Under the pieces are notes generated by a model. The model was given only the letters and a program-made list of their open reading frames with translations, made no database searches and had not been told where the DNA came from. From Vulcanimicrobiia bacterium (lineage in GTDB: Bacteria > Eremiobacterota > Eremiobacteria > Baltobacterales > Baltobacteraceae), in contig JAMXLG010000366.1 of NCBI GenBank assembly GCA_024281135.1, forward strand, positions 1-21,376: a stretch of DNA of 21,376 bases. Direction: 5' to 3'. The position numbers were made by a program, and so were the translations under genes. Of the stretch, positions 7,153-16,129 are shown in pieces; positions within the stretch are counted from its first letter, which is position 1, and each line of letters opens with the position of its first letter.

Positions 7153-8966
7153 TCAGCTACCACCGCCGGTTGACGCTCGGCAGCGAGGAGAGGGTCGATA
7201 ATGGCGTGCGCGTCAATCGGCACGCCGTTGTAGTGGCGGATCGAGTGGAGCCGCCCGATGAGGTGCTGCGGAAGCTCCGCACGCAGTAACGCATACACTT
7301 GCCCGTCGCGATTTTGTTCGAGGACGTACACGCGATCGTGGCGCCGCACGAACGCGGCAATATCGGACGAGAACGGCAGTGCTCGTATCCGCATGTAATC
7401 GACTTCGATGCCGTCCTTGCGCAGTTCATCGCGCGCTTCAACCACCGCGTGATGCGTCGTGCCGTACGCAAGGATACCTATAGCATTTTTACGCTCGTCG
7501 GCGACCGGCTGAGGAACCGCAAGGCGCGCCGTATCATGCTTACGAACGAGGCGATCCAAATTACGTTGCCACACGTCCGGTAATTCCGAGTAGCGAGCCT
7601 CTTCGTCGTGTCCCGTTCCGCGCGTGAAGAATCCAGCCGATGAATGATTCGTTCCAGGAAGCGTGCGGTATGGAACGCCATCGTGATCGACATCGCGATA
7701 ACGTCCCCACGATTCAAGACGGTTCAAGTCTTTTTCGTCGAGCACTTTGCCGCGATCGAATGGCCGCTCGGGATACGGCAGGGGCTCCGTCATCCACGAA
7801 TTCATTCCGAGATCCAAATCCGAGAGCACGAACACCGGCGTTTGGAAGCGATCCGCAAGATCGAATGCGGCCATCGACATTTCGTACGCTTCTTGGACGG
7901 TCGCGGGCAACAGGACGATATGCTTCGTGTCGCCGTGCGATAAGTGATACGCAAACGCAACGTCGGCTTGCATCGTTCGCGTCGGCAAGCCGGTTGACGG
8001 CCCCGCGCGCTGCACGTCGAAAATGACGCCCGGAACTTCAGCGTAGTATCCGTAGCCCGCCCACTCGGCCATTAACGACAAACCGGGTCCGGACGTCGAC
8101 GTCATTGCGCGCGCGCCCGCCCAGCCGGCACCCAGTACCATACCGATGGCCGCGAGTTCGTCTTCGGCTTGAACGATCGCGACGTTCTTCTCGCCGGTGG
8201 CGGAGTCGACGCGATATTTGTCGGCGAGCGCAATGAACGATTCACAGAGCGACGACGACGGTGTGATCGGATACCACGCCGCAACGGTGCAACCGCCCAT
8301 GATACAACCGAGCGCAGCCGCGCGATTTCCATCCATGAACGTGAAGCCGTCGGTAACGCCGGTCATACGTTCGAGTACAAAAGGATCGCGTTTGGTCAAA
8401 TGTTCGCGCGCGTGCACGTATCCGAGGCGCGCAGCGTCCATATTCGTCGTCACCGCGGACGGCTTGCGTTTGAACTGCGCGCCGATCGCCGCTTCAGCGG
8501 TCATTTCGTCGATGCCGAGCAACTCGGCGAGCACACCGACGTAGATCATATTCATGAGGTACTTACGCAACGATCCATCTTTGAAATTGGCTTTCGCCAA
8601 CTCATTGAACGGCACCGCATAGTACGTCACGTCGTCGCGCTGCGCTTCGCCGGCTATCGGATAGGTCGATTCGTGAACGATCACGCCGCCCGGACGCACC
8701 GCGGCGGCGTCGGTGCGCCACGTCGCGGCATTGAGCGCAACGAGAACATCGACGTCGCGGGTGCGGCACTGATAGCCCTTTGAGGTTACTCGAACGTCGA
8801 ACCAGGTAGGCAGGCCTTCGATATTCGACGGAAAGACGTTTTTCGGGGCAACCGGGATACCCATGCGAAAGATCGCGTTGGTCAGAACGAGATTGGAAGA
8901 CTGACTGCCTGATCCGTTGACCGTTGCAACCCGAATCGTGAAATCGTTTACGGAGCGCTGTTGCAT
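7149..8966 (-). CDS. korA: 2-oxoacid:ferredoxin oxidoreductase, fused gamma-alpha subunit
   Basis: 605 residues. The gamma domain comes first (about residues 10-185: TVNGSGSQSSNLVLTNAIFR, SNIEGLPTWFDVRVTSKGY, VDVLVALN). The alpha pyrimidine-binding domain follows, with AAWYPITPSSSL (229-240), an acidic VQAEDELAAIGMVLGA and STSGPGLSLMAEW. The C-terminal transketolase-like domain begins near residue 490 (IGILAYGTTHHAVVEA). This gamma-alpha fusion is standard for KorA of the two-subunit type. A ribosome site AAGGAA lies about 10 nt upstream of the ATG. First gene of the korAB operon, divergent from the aquaporin gene by 98 bp. No ferredoxin or thioesterase gene is linked here. Confidence 0.94.
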   Translation of the reverse strand: MQQRSVNDFTIRVATVNGSGSQSSNLVLTNAIFRMGIPVAPKNVFPSNIEGLPTWFDVRVTSKGYQCRTRDVDVLVALNAATWRTDAAAVRPGGVIVHESTYPIAGEAQRDDVTYYAVPFNELAKANFKDGSLRKYLMNMIYVGVLAELLGIDEMTAEAAIGAQFKRKPSAVTTNMDAARLGYVHAREHLTKRDPFVLERMTGVTDGFTFMDGNRAAALGCIMGGCTVAAWYPITPSSSLCESFIALADKYRVDSATGEKNVAIVQAEDELAAIGMVLGAGWAGARAMTSTSGPGLSLMAEWAGYGYYAEVPGVIFDVQRAGPSTGLPTRTMQADVAFAYHLSHGDTKHIVLLPATVQEAYEMSMAAFDLADRFQTPVFVLSDLDLGMNSWMTEPLPYPERPFDRGKVLDEKDLNRLESWGRYRDVDHDGVPYRTLPGTNHSSAGFFTRGTGHDEEARYSELPDVWQRNLDRLVRKHDTARLAVPQPVADERKNAIGILAYGTTHHAVVEARDELRKDGIEVDYMRIRALPFSSDIAAFVRRHDRVYVLEQNRDGQVYALLRAELPQHLIGRLHSIRHYNGVPIDAHAIIDPLLAAERQPAVVAE

Positions 8967-9064
8967 CGAGTGGAATTCCTTTGCATCAGGCTTACGCCGG
9001 GGCGAGGGCGAGACCTGCGCTTTACGGATTGAAAAGGCTCTGCTCCCTCACTTACCGTTGAGGT

Positions 9065-9811
9065 ATGGCACTTTCAAAACGCCTGATGGCGGAGTTCTTC
9101 GGAACGTTTTGGCTCGTTTTCGGCGGATGTGGAACGGCGGTTCTGTCTGCTGCAGTACCGACGCTCGGAGTTGGGTATGCGGGCGTTGCGCTCGCGTTTG
9201 GATTGACCGTACTCACCGGTGTGTATGCACTCGGACCGATCTCCGGCGGCCATTTCAATCCTGCGATTACGCTCGGACTTTTTACCGGCGGCCGTTTCCC
9301 CGGACGCGACGTCTTGCCGTACATGATCGTGCAAGTCGTCGGCGCGATTTTCGCGGCAGCGATTCTGTACGCCATCGCCACCGGCAAGGCCGGCTTCACC
9401 ACCGCGAACGGATTCGCCGCAAACGGATATGGGATTCACTCTCCCGGCGGGTACACGCTGCTCGCTTGTATGATCTGCGAACTCGTTCTTTCGTTCGCAT
9501 TCGTTATGGTCGTCATGGGCGCAACCGACGCGCGTGCGCCGGCCGGATTCGCGGGCATTGCAATCGGCCTCGCGTTGACGCTGATCCACCTCATCTCGAT
9601 TCCGGTAACCAACACGTCGGTGAATCCTGCGCGCAGTACTGGTCCAGCGCTCTTTGCGGGCGCCTGGGCACTCGGGCAGTTATGGTTGTTCTGGATTGCA
9701 CCGCTGATCGGAGGTGCGGTCGCCGGGTGGCTCTACAGCGCGCTCTTTGGTGAGCCCGTCGTCGTGAGTACAACCATCATTGAGGAAACCGCATTCACGC
9801 TTTCCGAATAG
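9065..9811 (+). CDS. aqpZ: Aquaporin Z-type water channel
   Basis: 248 residues with six membrane helices and two half-helices. The NPA motifs are HFNPAITLG (N65-P66-A67) and SVNPARSTG (N187-P188-A189). The selectivity-filter residues F45, H175, T184 and R190 match the water-selective AqpZ pattern rather than the glycerol facilitators, which carry a small residue in place of the histidine and an Asp after the second NPAR. C22 lies near the start, as in E. coli AqpZ. It is slightly longer than the E. coli protein (231 residues), with a polar tail. The ribosome site is weak (TTGAGG just before the ATG). The last 79 bp overlap the 3' end of the convergent MFS-acyltransferase gene. Confidence 0.95.
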   Translation: MALSKRLMAEFFGTFWLVFGGCGTAVLSAAVPTLGVGYAGVALAFGLTVLTGVYALGPISGGHFNPAITLGLFTGGRFPGRDVLPYMIVQVVGAIFAAAILYAIATGKAGFTTANGFAANGYGIHSPGGYTLLACMICELVLSFAFVMVVMGATDARAPAGFAGIAIGLALTLIHLISIPVTNTSVNPARSTGPALFAGAWALGQLWLFWIAPLIGGAVAGWLYSALFGEPVVVSTTIIEETAFTLSE

Positions 9812-12117
9812 AACCGCGCCTGATACGCAAAGATATCGTCGGCCTGTGGGATGACGTCGACGGTGCGCCTCGCGATTTGATACGTGCCGCGTGCGTCGCG
9901 ACGTAGCAATCCTCGACGAACCATCGACGCTAGTGATTCGTGCGTGACACGTCGCGGGTCGCGCTTCAATTCGGGATCGACGAATAGCATCGACGGCAGA
10001 TTTCCGAGCGAGCGTTCAACTTGCTCGATCGCTTCGCTTTCGTCGAACGGTTCGGGACGTTCGTAAAGCCACGCTGCGAGGAGTTGCGTTACCGTGACCG
10101 GTCGCGCAAGCCGGAGTTCGTTTGCGATGTTGTCGCGATCGCGGAGCTCAACGAGACGGTACAGCACCGACGTTTTTTCTCCGTGGAACACGTCGTAGCT
10201 GATTCCGGCAAGATAGATCGTTTTTGCGTGCTGTGACAGGCGCGGGAGCAAGCCGCGCAACGGCCGTAGCTCACCGGTCGATGAATACTGGCCTTCAGGC
10301 GTGATATAGAAGGTCGCGCCGCGCTCGACGACGTCTTCCATCGCCGAAATGTCGCGCTCGACCTCTTCACGAGTATCCGCCATGAGTTCTGAACGAAACG
10401 GCTCGCGCAACTTCGAGAGCTTCACCGGTTCTTGCGCCTGATTGTAGTACCGTGTGCTCCATAGTTCGCCGATGCGCGTTTCCCGCGGGAAGCGATCGGC
10501 GACGTCGCTCGTCACCATTTCGCTCAGCGGCATGTCGCCGTGACGTTTTTTGACGCTCAAGGCGAACGACGAAAGTGCGCGCGCCGAAAGATCGTTTTCG
10601 ATCGGCAGAAATCCAAGCGCACGGAAGAGTGGTCCGAGGCTCATGCGCCGCATGAGCCAGTAGAGCTTGGGGAATCGAACCGCAAAGAATCCGGGTTCCC
10701 ACATGCGTCCGCCGGTCGCGGAAAAAATCGGATGACGCCACGACGAGTGCCAGCCGACGCCGCTCACAATAATCATCGCTTCCAGCTCGGTCTGATGGTT
10801 GGCCACAACGAGCGTTCCGCCGCGATCGGGCTTCATTCGTCCCCACGACCGTACGCGATGGCGCAAGTGCATGCCGGCATTAACCGACATCATCGCTGCC
10901 ATCCATATCGGCGTTGTTAGCAGCGACGAAATCGGACGCGCGCCGACGCGAAGTATGGTGACGGAGCCGCACGCAAAGCTGAAGGCCGCAAGCGCGAAGA
11001 CCGTTTGATATCCGGCGCGCGAACCGCCGAACGCATGAAGAATTGCACCGCCGACGATCGGCGCGATAACGGTGGGGAGATTCGTCGCAATACCCCAAAG
11101 GCCAAGATCGCGCGCGATGTCACCGATGGCAGGTAGACTGTCGATCGCAAGTGCCCAACCAACGGAAACGACACCGCCCAAACCAACGCCGAAGAGGACG
11201 CCGGCCGCGAGCATGACCGGAGGAATCGGCGCGAGGGCGAATGCGGCGGCCGCGATCGCCATCGAGACACCGCAAAGCGCGATAATGGCCTTACGCGAAA
11301 AACGATCCGAGACGATGCCGAGGAACACGGACGACGCGATTGCACCCAACAACGAGCAAACCCCGAAAAACGCCGTACTCGCGCCCGGATTCTTGAAGTG
11401 CAGCACGTCCTGAAAGAAGTACAAGACGAACGTCATCAAGAGTGTCAATCCGAAAAACACGAACAAGCGCGCGATGAACACGACAATGAAATCGTGCCAG
11501 CGAACGATGCGCGTACGTTCCAGCGGCGCTTCCCATTCCCGTTCCGTAACTGCGAAGAGCGTAAGTGAACCGAGCGTTAGAATCAGCGCCGTACCCAGAA
11601 AGACGATGTTCGGATGCGCGATGCTTCCAGCGATGCCGAGTCCAGCCACCGTACCGACCAGCGTCGCCGCGCCACGAATCCCTGACGCCTTACCCCATGC
11701 GTGACGCGGCACGACTTCGGGAATCAGCGCTTGATATGCCGCGACGGCGAGATTCTCGCCGGCGATTGCGACGATGAACAGCACGTTAAAGAGCAAGAGT
11801 GAGTGCGTAAACGCCAGCGCAACGAGCGCCGCGGCATCGATCGCGATCCCCGCCAGCACCCAGTTCCGACGCGTTCCGCCTGACTCACGACGATGACGAT
11901 CTGAGAACCATCCCGCAACCGGCGGCACGAGCATTGCTGCAAGATTGGCGACAGCGACAAGCAGTGCAAGCGATTCAACGTGCGTTGCCGGAGTGAGTTG
12001 ATTGATTGCTGACGGCACGGCGATCGTCATGAGCGCCGTGTCTTGGATCGTCAACGAAATCCAAAGCGCATTGAGGATCGCATAGTGCGCAACCGATTCA
12101 TTGCGCAATTGAATCAT
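9733..12117 (-). CDS. MFS transporter fused to a PlsC-like acyltransferase
   Basis: 794 residues. Residues 1-415 are a 12-helix MFS permease with motif-A-like GWFSDRHRR (69-77) and its repeat [10 protein letters not shown] (267-276). Residues 425-700 are a glycerolipid acyltransferase-like domain: [11 protein letters not shown] (437-447) is block I and [18 protein letters not shown] (604-621) is the PEGTR-like block III. Block I normally reads NHxxxxD; here it is H441-X4-E446, a conservative swap of the catalytic Asp. About 80 C-terminal residues look like a small winged helix ([17 protein letters not shown]). The architecture recalls LplT/Aas systems that flip and re-acylate lysophospholipids, so a coupled lysolipid import and acylation role is a reasonable inference. 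GGGAG lies about 10 nt before the ATG. The 26-codon tail is antisense to the aqpZ 3' end. Confidence 0.88.
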   Translation of the reverse strand: MIQLRNESVAHYAILNALWISLTIQDTALMTIAVPSAINQLTPATHVESLALLVAVANLAAMLVPPVAGWFSDRHRRESGGTRRNWVLAGIAIDAAALVALAFTHSLLLFNVLFIVAIAGENLAVAAYQALIPEVVPRHAWGKASGIRGAATLVGTVAGLGIAGSIAHPNIVFLGTALILTLGSLTLFAVTEREWEAPLERTRIVRWHDFIVVFIARLFVFFGLTLLMTFVLYFFQDVLHFKNPGASTAFFGVCSLLGAIASSVFLGIVSDRFSRKAIIALCGVSMAIAAAAFALAPIPPVMLAAGVLFGVGLGGVVSVGWALAIDSLPAIGDIARDLGLWGIATNLPTVIAPIVGGAILHAFGGSRAGYQTVFALAAFSFACGSVTILRVGARPISSLLTTPIWMAAMMSVNAGMHLRHRVRSWGRMKPDRGGTLVVANHQTELEAMIIVSGVGWHSSWRHPIFSATGGRMWEPGFFAVRFPKLYWLMRRMSLGPLFRALGFLPIENDLSARALSSFALSVKKRHGDMPLSEMVTSDVADRFPRETRIGELWSTRYYNQAQEPVKLSKLREPFRSELMADTREEVERDISAMEDVVERGATFYITPEGQYSSTGELRPLRGLLPRLSQHAKTIYLAGISYDVFHGEKTSVLYRLVELRDRDNIANELRLARPVTVTQLLAAWLYERPEPFDESEAIEQVERSLGNLPSMLFVDPELKRDPRRVTHESLASMVRRGLLRRDARGTYQIARRTVDVIPQADDIFAYQARFYSESVNAVSSMMVVLTTTGSPKSAL

Positions 12118-12186
12118 CCGTGGCTAGCTCCCATGCTCGTCGTGCAACTTTATGCTCCTCGGATTCGTTCCGATACTGACTGACAG

Positions 12187-13635
12187 ATGTGGTTTCTCGT
12201 TCGCGTCTGGGCGGCATTACTGTCCGGCGTACTCTTGCTTGGCACCTTCGCTTCCGCGGATCCTACTCCGACCTTTAAAGAGGCCGGTTTTCATGCTATC
12301 CAAGATTTAGTTGCCGCATTCTATGCCGGCGACGGCAAGTGGCGCTCGTGCGACCGCTCGGGCTGCTCCACGTCTAACAGCGACTGGGGCGACGACGCCG
12401 CGACGTACACGCTCTACTTGCGTTGGATGGAGACGCACGATTCGCAGATCGGCGGACTAATGTCGCAGCTGGCAGCCGCGTCACCCCATTATGGTGCGCC
12501 ATGTCAAAACGGTCCATGCCCGAATTGGAGCGACACTCCTGCTTGGGACGCGGTTGCGGACATGCGCGAGTACCAGGTGCTTCACGACCCGCAGACGCTT
12601 GCCAATGCGGAAGCTGCGCTTGCGTACGTGCAACAGTCGGGCGCGTTTCTGCGTGGAGCGTGCGCAGAGATTCCGTACCAGCATCCACCACAGGATCGCA
12701 ATCACGTGAAGACGCTCGAGACGACGGCAAACGCGGTAAAAGCGGATCTGCTCGTGTACGAAACGACGCACAACGACGCGTATCTTCGCGCCGCACAAAG
12801 CGGCTATGATGCGGCTCGCCGATACTTCCTTGATTCCCAGCTTCCGCTATACACCGTGCACGTCGCCGATAACGGTCAAGCTTGCATGCAAGTCCCGCAC
12901 CGCTTTTTTGCATCGGTGAACGGGGACATGATTTGGAACGGCGTTGAGCTGTGGCGTTTGACGGGCGAACGACATTTCGCGGACGAGGCGATTGCCACCG
13001 CGCAGGCAGTCGATACCAACCTCAGCGACGACCGCGGAATCTTCGCGAACGTTCAAGGTGAGAACGATGTGGCCGAGCCGCTCGTCGAAGCAATGCTAGA
13101 TCTCGCGCAACGAGAGCATCTCTCGTTCGCACGCGATTGGCTGCTGCGCAACGCTTCGGCTGCGTTGTCTGCGCGTTCGAGCGATGGAAGTTTCTCTCGC
13201 TTCTTCGACGGACCGCCGCAACGCACAACGTCGATCTGGGAAACCAATGGCGGCGCTTCTTTAGAGGTTGCCGCGGCCGCGATCGCGCCGAACGAATCCG
13301 CCCCTACGTCGGGCGAATGGAATCCGGGCAGCGACGTGAGCGTCGACGTGCGATCGGTGCCGACTACTATCATCGTTGACGGCGCAGGGGTCGCGCTCGT
13401 CGGCACGATGAGTCCGCTTTGCGAACACGGCCACGTCCGCGTGCTCGTCGACGGCGTCGAAACGACGGACCAGACGGGCCTATGGCAGAACCCGTCGATG
13501 CCGTCCGGACCTTCGGTCCTCTTCGCGTGGCGCTGGTCGGAACCGGGTCATCACACGATTACCCTTGAGCCCGGCGATTCGGGCGCCGCGACGCCGAACG
13601 CGCTTTCGCTCCAGAGCCTGATCACTAAGCGATAA
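12187..13635 (+). CDS. Secreted six-hairpin (GH76-like) glycosidase-type protein with C-terminal beta domain
   Basis: 482 residues. The signal peptide ends near residue 24 (LLLGTFASA). Residues about 30-370 show the repeated long-helix pattern of (alpha/alpha)6 barrels: FHAIQDLVAAFYAG, WDAVADMREYQVLHDPQTLA, NGVELWRLTGERHFADEAI and EPLVEAMLDLAQRE. SDWGDDAATYTLYL (65-78) supplies an acidic pair reminiscent of the GH76 catalytic Asp-Asp, but I cannot prove equivalence. Several cysteines (55, 60, 106, 111 and others) suggest disulfides outside the cytoplasm. From about residue 375 there is a beta-sandwich-like domain (TTIIVDGAGVALVG, ending HHTITLEPGDSG). A polysaccharide substrate is inferred only. 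It starts a plus-strand run of four genes; 40 bp separate it from the lipoprotein gene. Confidence 0.65.
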   Translation: MWFLVRVWAALLSGVLLLGTFASADPTPTFKEAGFHAIQDLVAAFYAGDGKWRSCDRSGCSTSNSDWGDDAATYTLYLRWMETHDSQIGGLMSQLAAASPHYGAPCQNGPCPNWSDTPAWDAVADMREYQVLHDPQTLANAEAALAYVQQSGAFLRGACAEIPYQHPPQDRNHVKTLETTANAVKADLLVYETTHNDAYLRAAQSGYDAARRYFLDSQLPLYTVHVADNGQACMQVPHRFFASVNGDMIWNGVELWRLTGERHFADEAIATAQAVDTNLSDDRGIFANVQGENDVAEPLVEAMLDLAQREHLSFARDWLLRNASAALSARSSDGSFSRFFDGPPQRTTSIWETNGGASLEVAAAAIAPNESAPTSGEWNPGSDVSVDVRSVPTTIIVDGAGVALVGTMSPLCEHGHVRVLVDGVETTDQTGLWQNPSMPSGPSVLFAWRWSEPGHHTITLEPGDSGAATPNALSLQSLITKR

Positions 13636-13675
13636 CGGTTGAAACCCCTTACAATGGGAGCGAGTAGGAGGGGCC

Positions 13676-14287
13676 ATGAAACGATCTGCAATCGCTCTCA
13701 TTCTCGTCGCGCTTTCGGCGTCGACACTCACCGCCTGCGGCAGAAGCTCTAACGTCAGCACGGCGAGCTCGAGCGCCGCGCCCGCCGCTAGCGGCGCGAC
13801 CGTCGTAATCACGTCGGGCACGACGTTCCGCGGCAAACTGCAACAAGAGATCAGCTCGAAGAAAAGCCACGACGGCGACCGCTTCTCGATCGTCGGCAAG
13901 GACGGCCAAACCATCGAGGGGCATTTGGCAAACGTTCAGCCCGCCGGCTTCGGAAAGAAGCCGTCGATGGTCGTTGTTTTTGACGACGTGAAGATGCCCG
14001 ACGGTACAACGGCGGCTCCCGTCGACGTGACGCTCGTCAACGCCGGCGCGTTTGATGCAAAGACGCATCACTTCCGCACGATGGGCATGATGATCGGCGG
14101 CGCAGTTGCCGGCCACATGGCCGCAAAAGCCGCGCATACTAAAAACGGCAGTGCCGCAGGCGCTGCGGGCGCCTATGTGCTCTCGCAACAGATGAAAACC
14201 GACGTAGATGTTCGCCCCGGCACGGTTGTCGTTCTGAAGTTCAATAAAGACGCGGTAAGCAGCGCGGCGACTCCATCCGCGCAATAA
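13676..14287 (+). CDS. Lipoprotein with glycine-zipper-like segment
   Basis: 203 residues. A type II signal peptide (KRSAIALILVALSASTLTAC) has its lipobox cysteine at residue 21, followed by a low-complexity Ser/Ala linker. A beta-rich middle region (VVITSGTTFRGKL, DRFSIVGKDGQTIEGHL, VVVFDDVKMPDGT) precedes a Gly/Ala/Met-rich stretch at about 140-170 (GMMIGGAVAGHMAAKAA) that may insert in or line a membrane. The ribosome site is strong (AGGAGG at 13665-13670). It is in the same frame as the downstream aspartic protease: its TAA at 14285-14287 is followed by only two sense codons before the protease ATG. No known family recognised. Confidence 0.8.
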   Translation: MKRSAIALILVALSASTLTACGRSSNVSTASSSAAPAASGATVVITSGTTFRGKLQQEISSKKSHDGDRFSIVGKDGQTIEGHLANVQPAGFGKKPSMVVVFDDVKMPDGTTAAPVDVTLVNAGAFDAKTHHFRTMGMMIGGAVAGHMAAKAAHTKNGSAAGAAGAYVLSQQMKTDVDVRPGTVVVLKFNKDAVSSAATPSAQ

Positions 14288-14293
14288 GCTCGG

Positions 14294-15406
14294 ATGATTC
14301 CGCATTCGCCGCCCGTTCGCGTTCACATCGACGAACTGGGCGTCGTTTCAACGATGGTCAACGGCAAGGGGCCGTTTCATTTCGTCCTCGATACCGGCGC
14401 GGGAATCACGGTGCTCTCGCAAGATTTTGCGAAACGCGCCGGTATCATTGGTCACGGCGCGGGCACCGCGACGGGCGTCGGCGGCACGACGGCGATGCAA
14501 ACGGTCACGCTCGACGAGATGCGCGTCGGCGACGCGGATTTGCACAAAGTCGCAGCGGCGATTATTCCGTTGCCGCTCGATCTCACGTATCAAGGCCACT
14601 ACGGAACGATCGACGGCCTCGTAGGCTATTCGTTTCTCTCGCACTTCGCGACGACGATCGATCTCGTTTCACAGACGGTGACGTTCGCAGCGCCGGAAGA
14701 TTACGTGAGTCCCCCTGCAGCAACGTCGATTGCGGCAACATTTCCCGGCAACTGTCCGCTCGTTCCAGCGAATGCCAACGGCCATCGCGGAACGTTTCAA
14801 ATCGATACCGGCGATAACGGTTACCTTACGCTCACCGGTCCATTTGCAGCGCGATACGATGTCCTTGCGCAAAACGGCGGCCGCGGATTTGATGTTCTCG
14901 CACAGGGTGTGGGCGGAAGCGTGTCCGCGACCGAAGTCCGTCTCAAGCAATTCACGCTCGGCGCAACAACCCTTACTGATGAATTAACGTCCGTATCTCA
15001 TGCCATGGCAGGTATTCTCAGCGAAAGCGACCTAGCCGGAAATATCGGGACTCGCGTACTGCGACGTTTCATCTTTACGGTGGATTACGTGCATAAGCGA
15101 GTCGACTTCATCCCGTCATCGCTCGTGAACGCCCACGATCCGTATCGTCCGACGGGGCTCCAAATCACACGAGAGCCGAATGGAACGTTTCGTATCGTAG
15201 GCGTCATCGACAAGACGCCCGCAGCCGATGCGAGCGTGAAAGCCGGCGAGACGCTCGTCTCGATCAACGGACAAGACGTCCGGCAACTCACGTCGGTGGA
15301 GACATCCGCGGGACTTGCGGCCGATACGGTAACGCTGGGGATCGAAAGTGACGGTCAGACGCGGACCGTGGTGCTTCACCCGCGCGAGGTGCTTCCGGAG
15401 GGATGA
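14294..15406 (+). CDS. Two-lobed retropepsin-like aspartic protease with PDZ domain
   Basis: 370 residues. Lobe 1 carries the active-site triad HFVLDTGAGITVLS (D33-T34-G35) and the later GLVGYSFLSHF (109-118). Lobe 2 carries TFQIDTGDNGYLTL (D171-T172-G173). Thus a single chain holds both catalytic Asp-Thr-Gly loops, as in the bacterial gag-like aspartyl protease group. A PDZ domain follows at about 285-365 (GLQITREPNGTFRIVGV, SVKAGETLVSINGQDV). Relatives that I know usually have an export signal; this ORF has none and cannot be extended, because the lipoprotein stop lies nine bases upstream in the same frame. There is no ribosome site of its own, so translation probably depends on coupling to the lipoprotein gene. 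The next gene starts four bases after its stop. Confidence 0.85.
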   Translation: MIPHSPPVRVHIDELGVVSTMVNGKGPFHFVLDTGAGITVLSQDFAKRAGIIGHGAGTATGVGGTTAMQTVTLDEMRVGDADLHKVAAAIIPLPLDLTYQGHYGTIDGLVGYSFLSHFATTIDLVSQTVTFAAPEDYVSPPAATSIAATFPGNCPLVPANANGHRGTFQIDTGDNGYLTLTGPFAARYDVLAQNGGRGFDVLAQGVGGSVSATEVRLKQFTLGATTLTDELTSVSHAMAGILSESDLAGNIGTRVLRRFIFTVDYVHKRVDFIPSSLVNAHDPYRPTGLQITREPNGTFRIVGVIDKTPAADASVKAGETLVSINGQDVRQLTSVETSAGLAADTVTLGIESDGQTRTVVLHPREVLPEG

Positions 15407-15409
15407 ACG

Positions 15410-16129
15410 ATGCACCGCTCCGATTTTTTAAATTCGATGTGGACGGTCGCGGCGACCGTACCATTGGGAATGCACGTCGCCGCGACTCCGAGCAACGTCG
15501 CCGGTGTTCGGATTCCCGACACCGCGCTCGCGCGCGACGCGCATAACGTTGCGGTAAGGTGCGAACCGGTCGAGATCTACAACCATTCCCTTCGCACGTT
15601 TTTCTTTGCGGAACTGATCGCGCAGGCGCGGAACGTCGATCACGACGTGGAGGCGGTCTATGTTGCGTCGATTTTGCACGACACCGGGCTCTCACCAAAG
15701 TACATGTCCGAGCACAATCGCTTTGAAATCGACGGCGCAAACGTGTCGCGCGAGACGTTAGCGCGCCACGGCGTGACGGGTGCGCGGGCTGAAACGATCT
15801 GGGACGCTATTTGCTTTCATGATTCGTCCATCGCGCAGTGGAAAGGCGACGTACCGAAGTTGGTTTCGGACGGCGTCGGCGCCGACTTCGGTGCCTTCTT
15901 AGATACGCTGCATCACGAGGCAATCGTCGCAGTGCTACAGGCGGCTCCGCGAACGAACTTCATTCCTGTATTTCTCAGTGCGGTTGCGGAAATCGGGCGG
16001 CGCAAACCAAGCGCGACGGGCAAGTGCTTCGTCACCGATGTCGCGTATCGGATGGTTCCAAACTTCTCGCTTCCGAACTTCTGCGACGAAGTAAAGGACG
16101 ATCCGTTCGCGCAGTATCACGTGTCGTAA
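15410..16129 (+). CDS. HD-domain hydrolase, cyanamide-hydratase-like
   Basis: 239 residues. HD metal-binding pattern: EIYNHSLRTFFF (H59), VASILHDTGLS (H90-D91), CFHDSS (H137) and a late Asp region near 154-160. The IYNHSxRTxxF and LHDTGL wording is that of HD proteins grouped with fungal cyanamide hydratase and related small-molecule hydrolases; the substrate cannot be assigned. The first 25 residues contain a moderately hydrophobic stretch (WTVAATVPLGMHVAAT), but this is not a convincing signal peptide. A good ribosome site (GGAGGG at 15397-15402) overlaps the end of the protease gene, whose stop is three bases upstream of this ATG. The 3' end overlaps the convergent CoA-transferase gene by 13 bp. 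Confidence 0.82.
   Translation: MHRSDFLNSMWTVAATVPLGMHVAATPSNVAGVRIPDTALARDAHNVAVRCEPVEIYNHSLRTFFFAELIAQARNVDHDVEAVYVASILHDTGLSPKYMSEHNRFEIDGANVSRETLARHGVTGARAETIWDAICFHDSSIAQWKGDVPKLVSDGVGADFGAFLDTLHHEAIVAVLQAAPRTNFIPVFLSAVAEIGRRKPSATGKCFVTDVAYRMVPNFSLPNFCDEVKDDPFAQYHVS

Noticed and set aside
8169..8783. 204-codon plus-strand frame antisense to korA
   Set aside because: Mirrors a well-conserved korA; the composition is typical of an antisense shadow.
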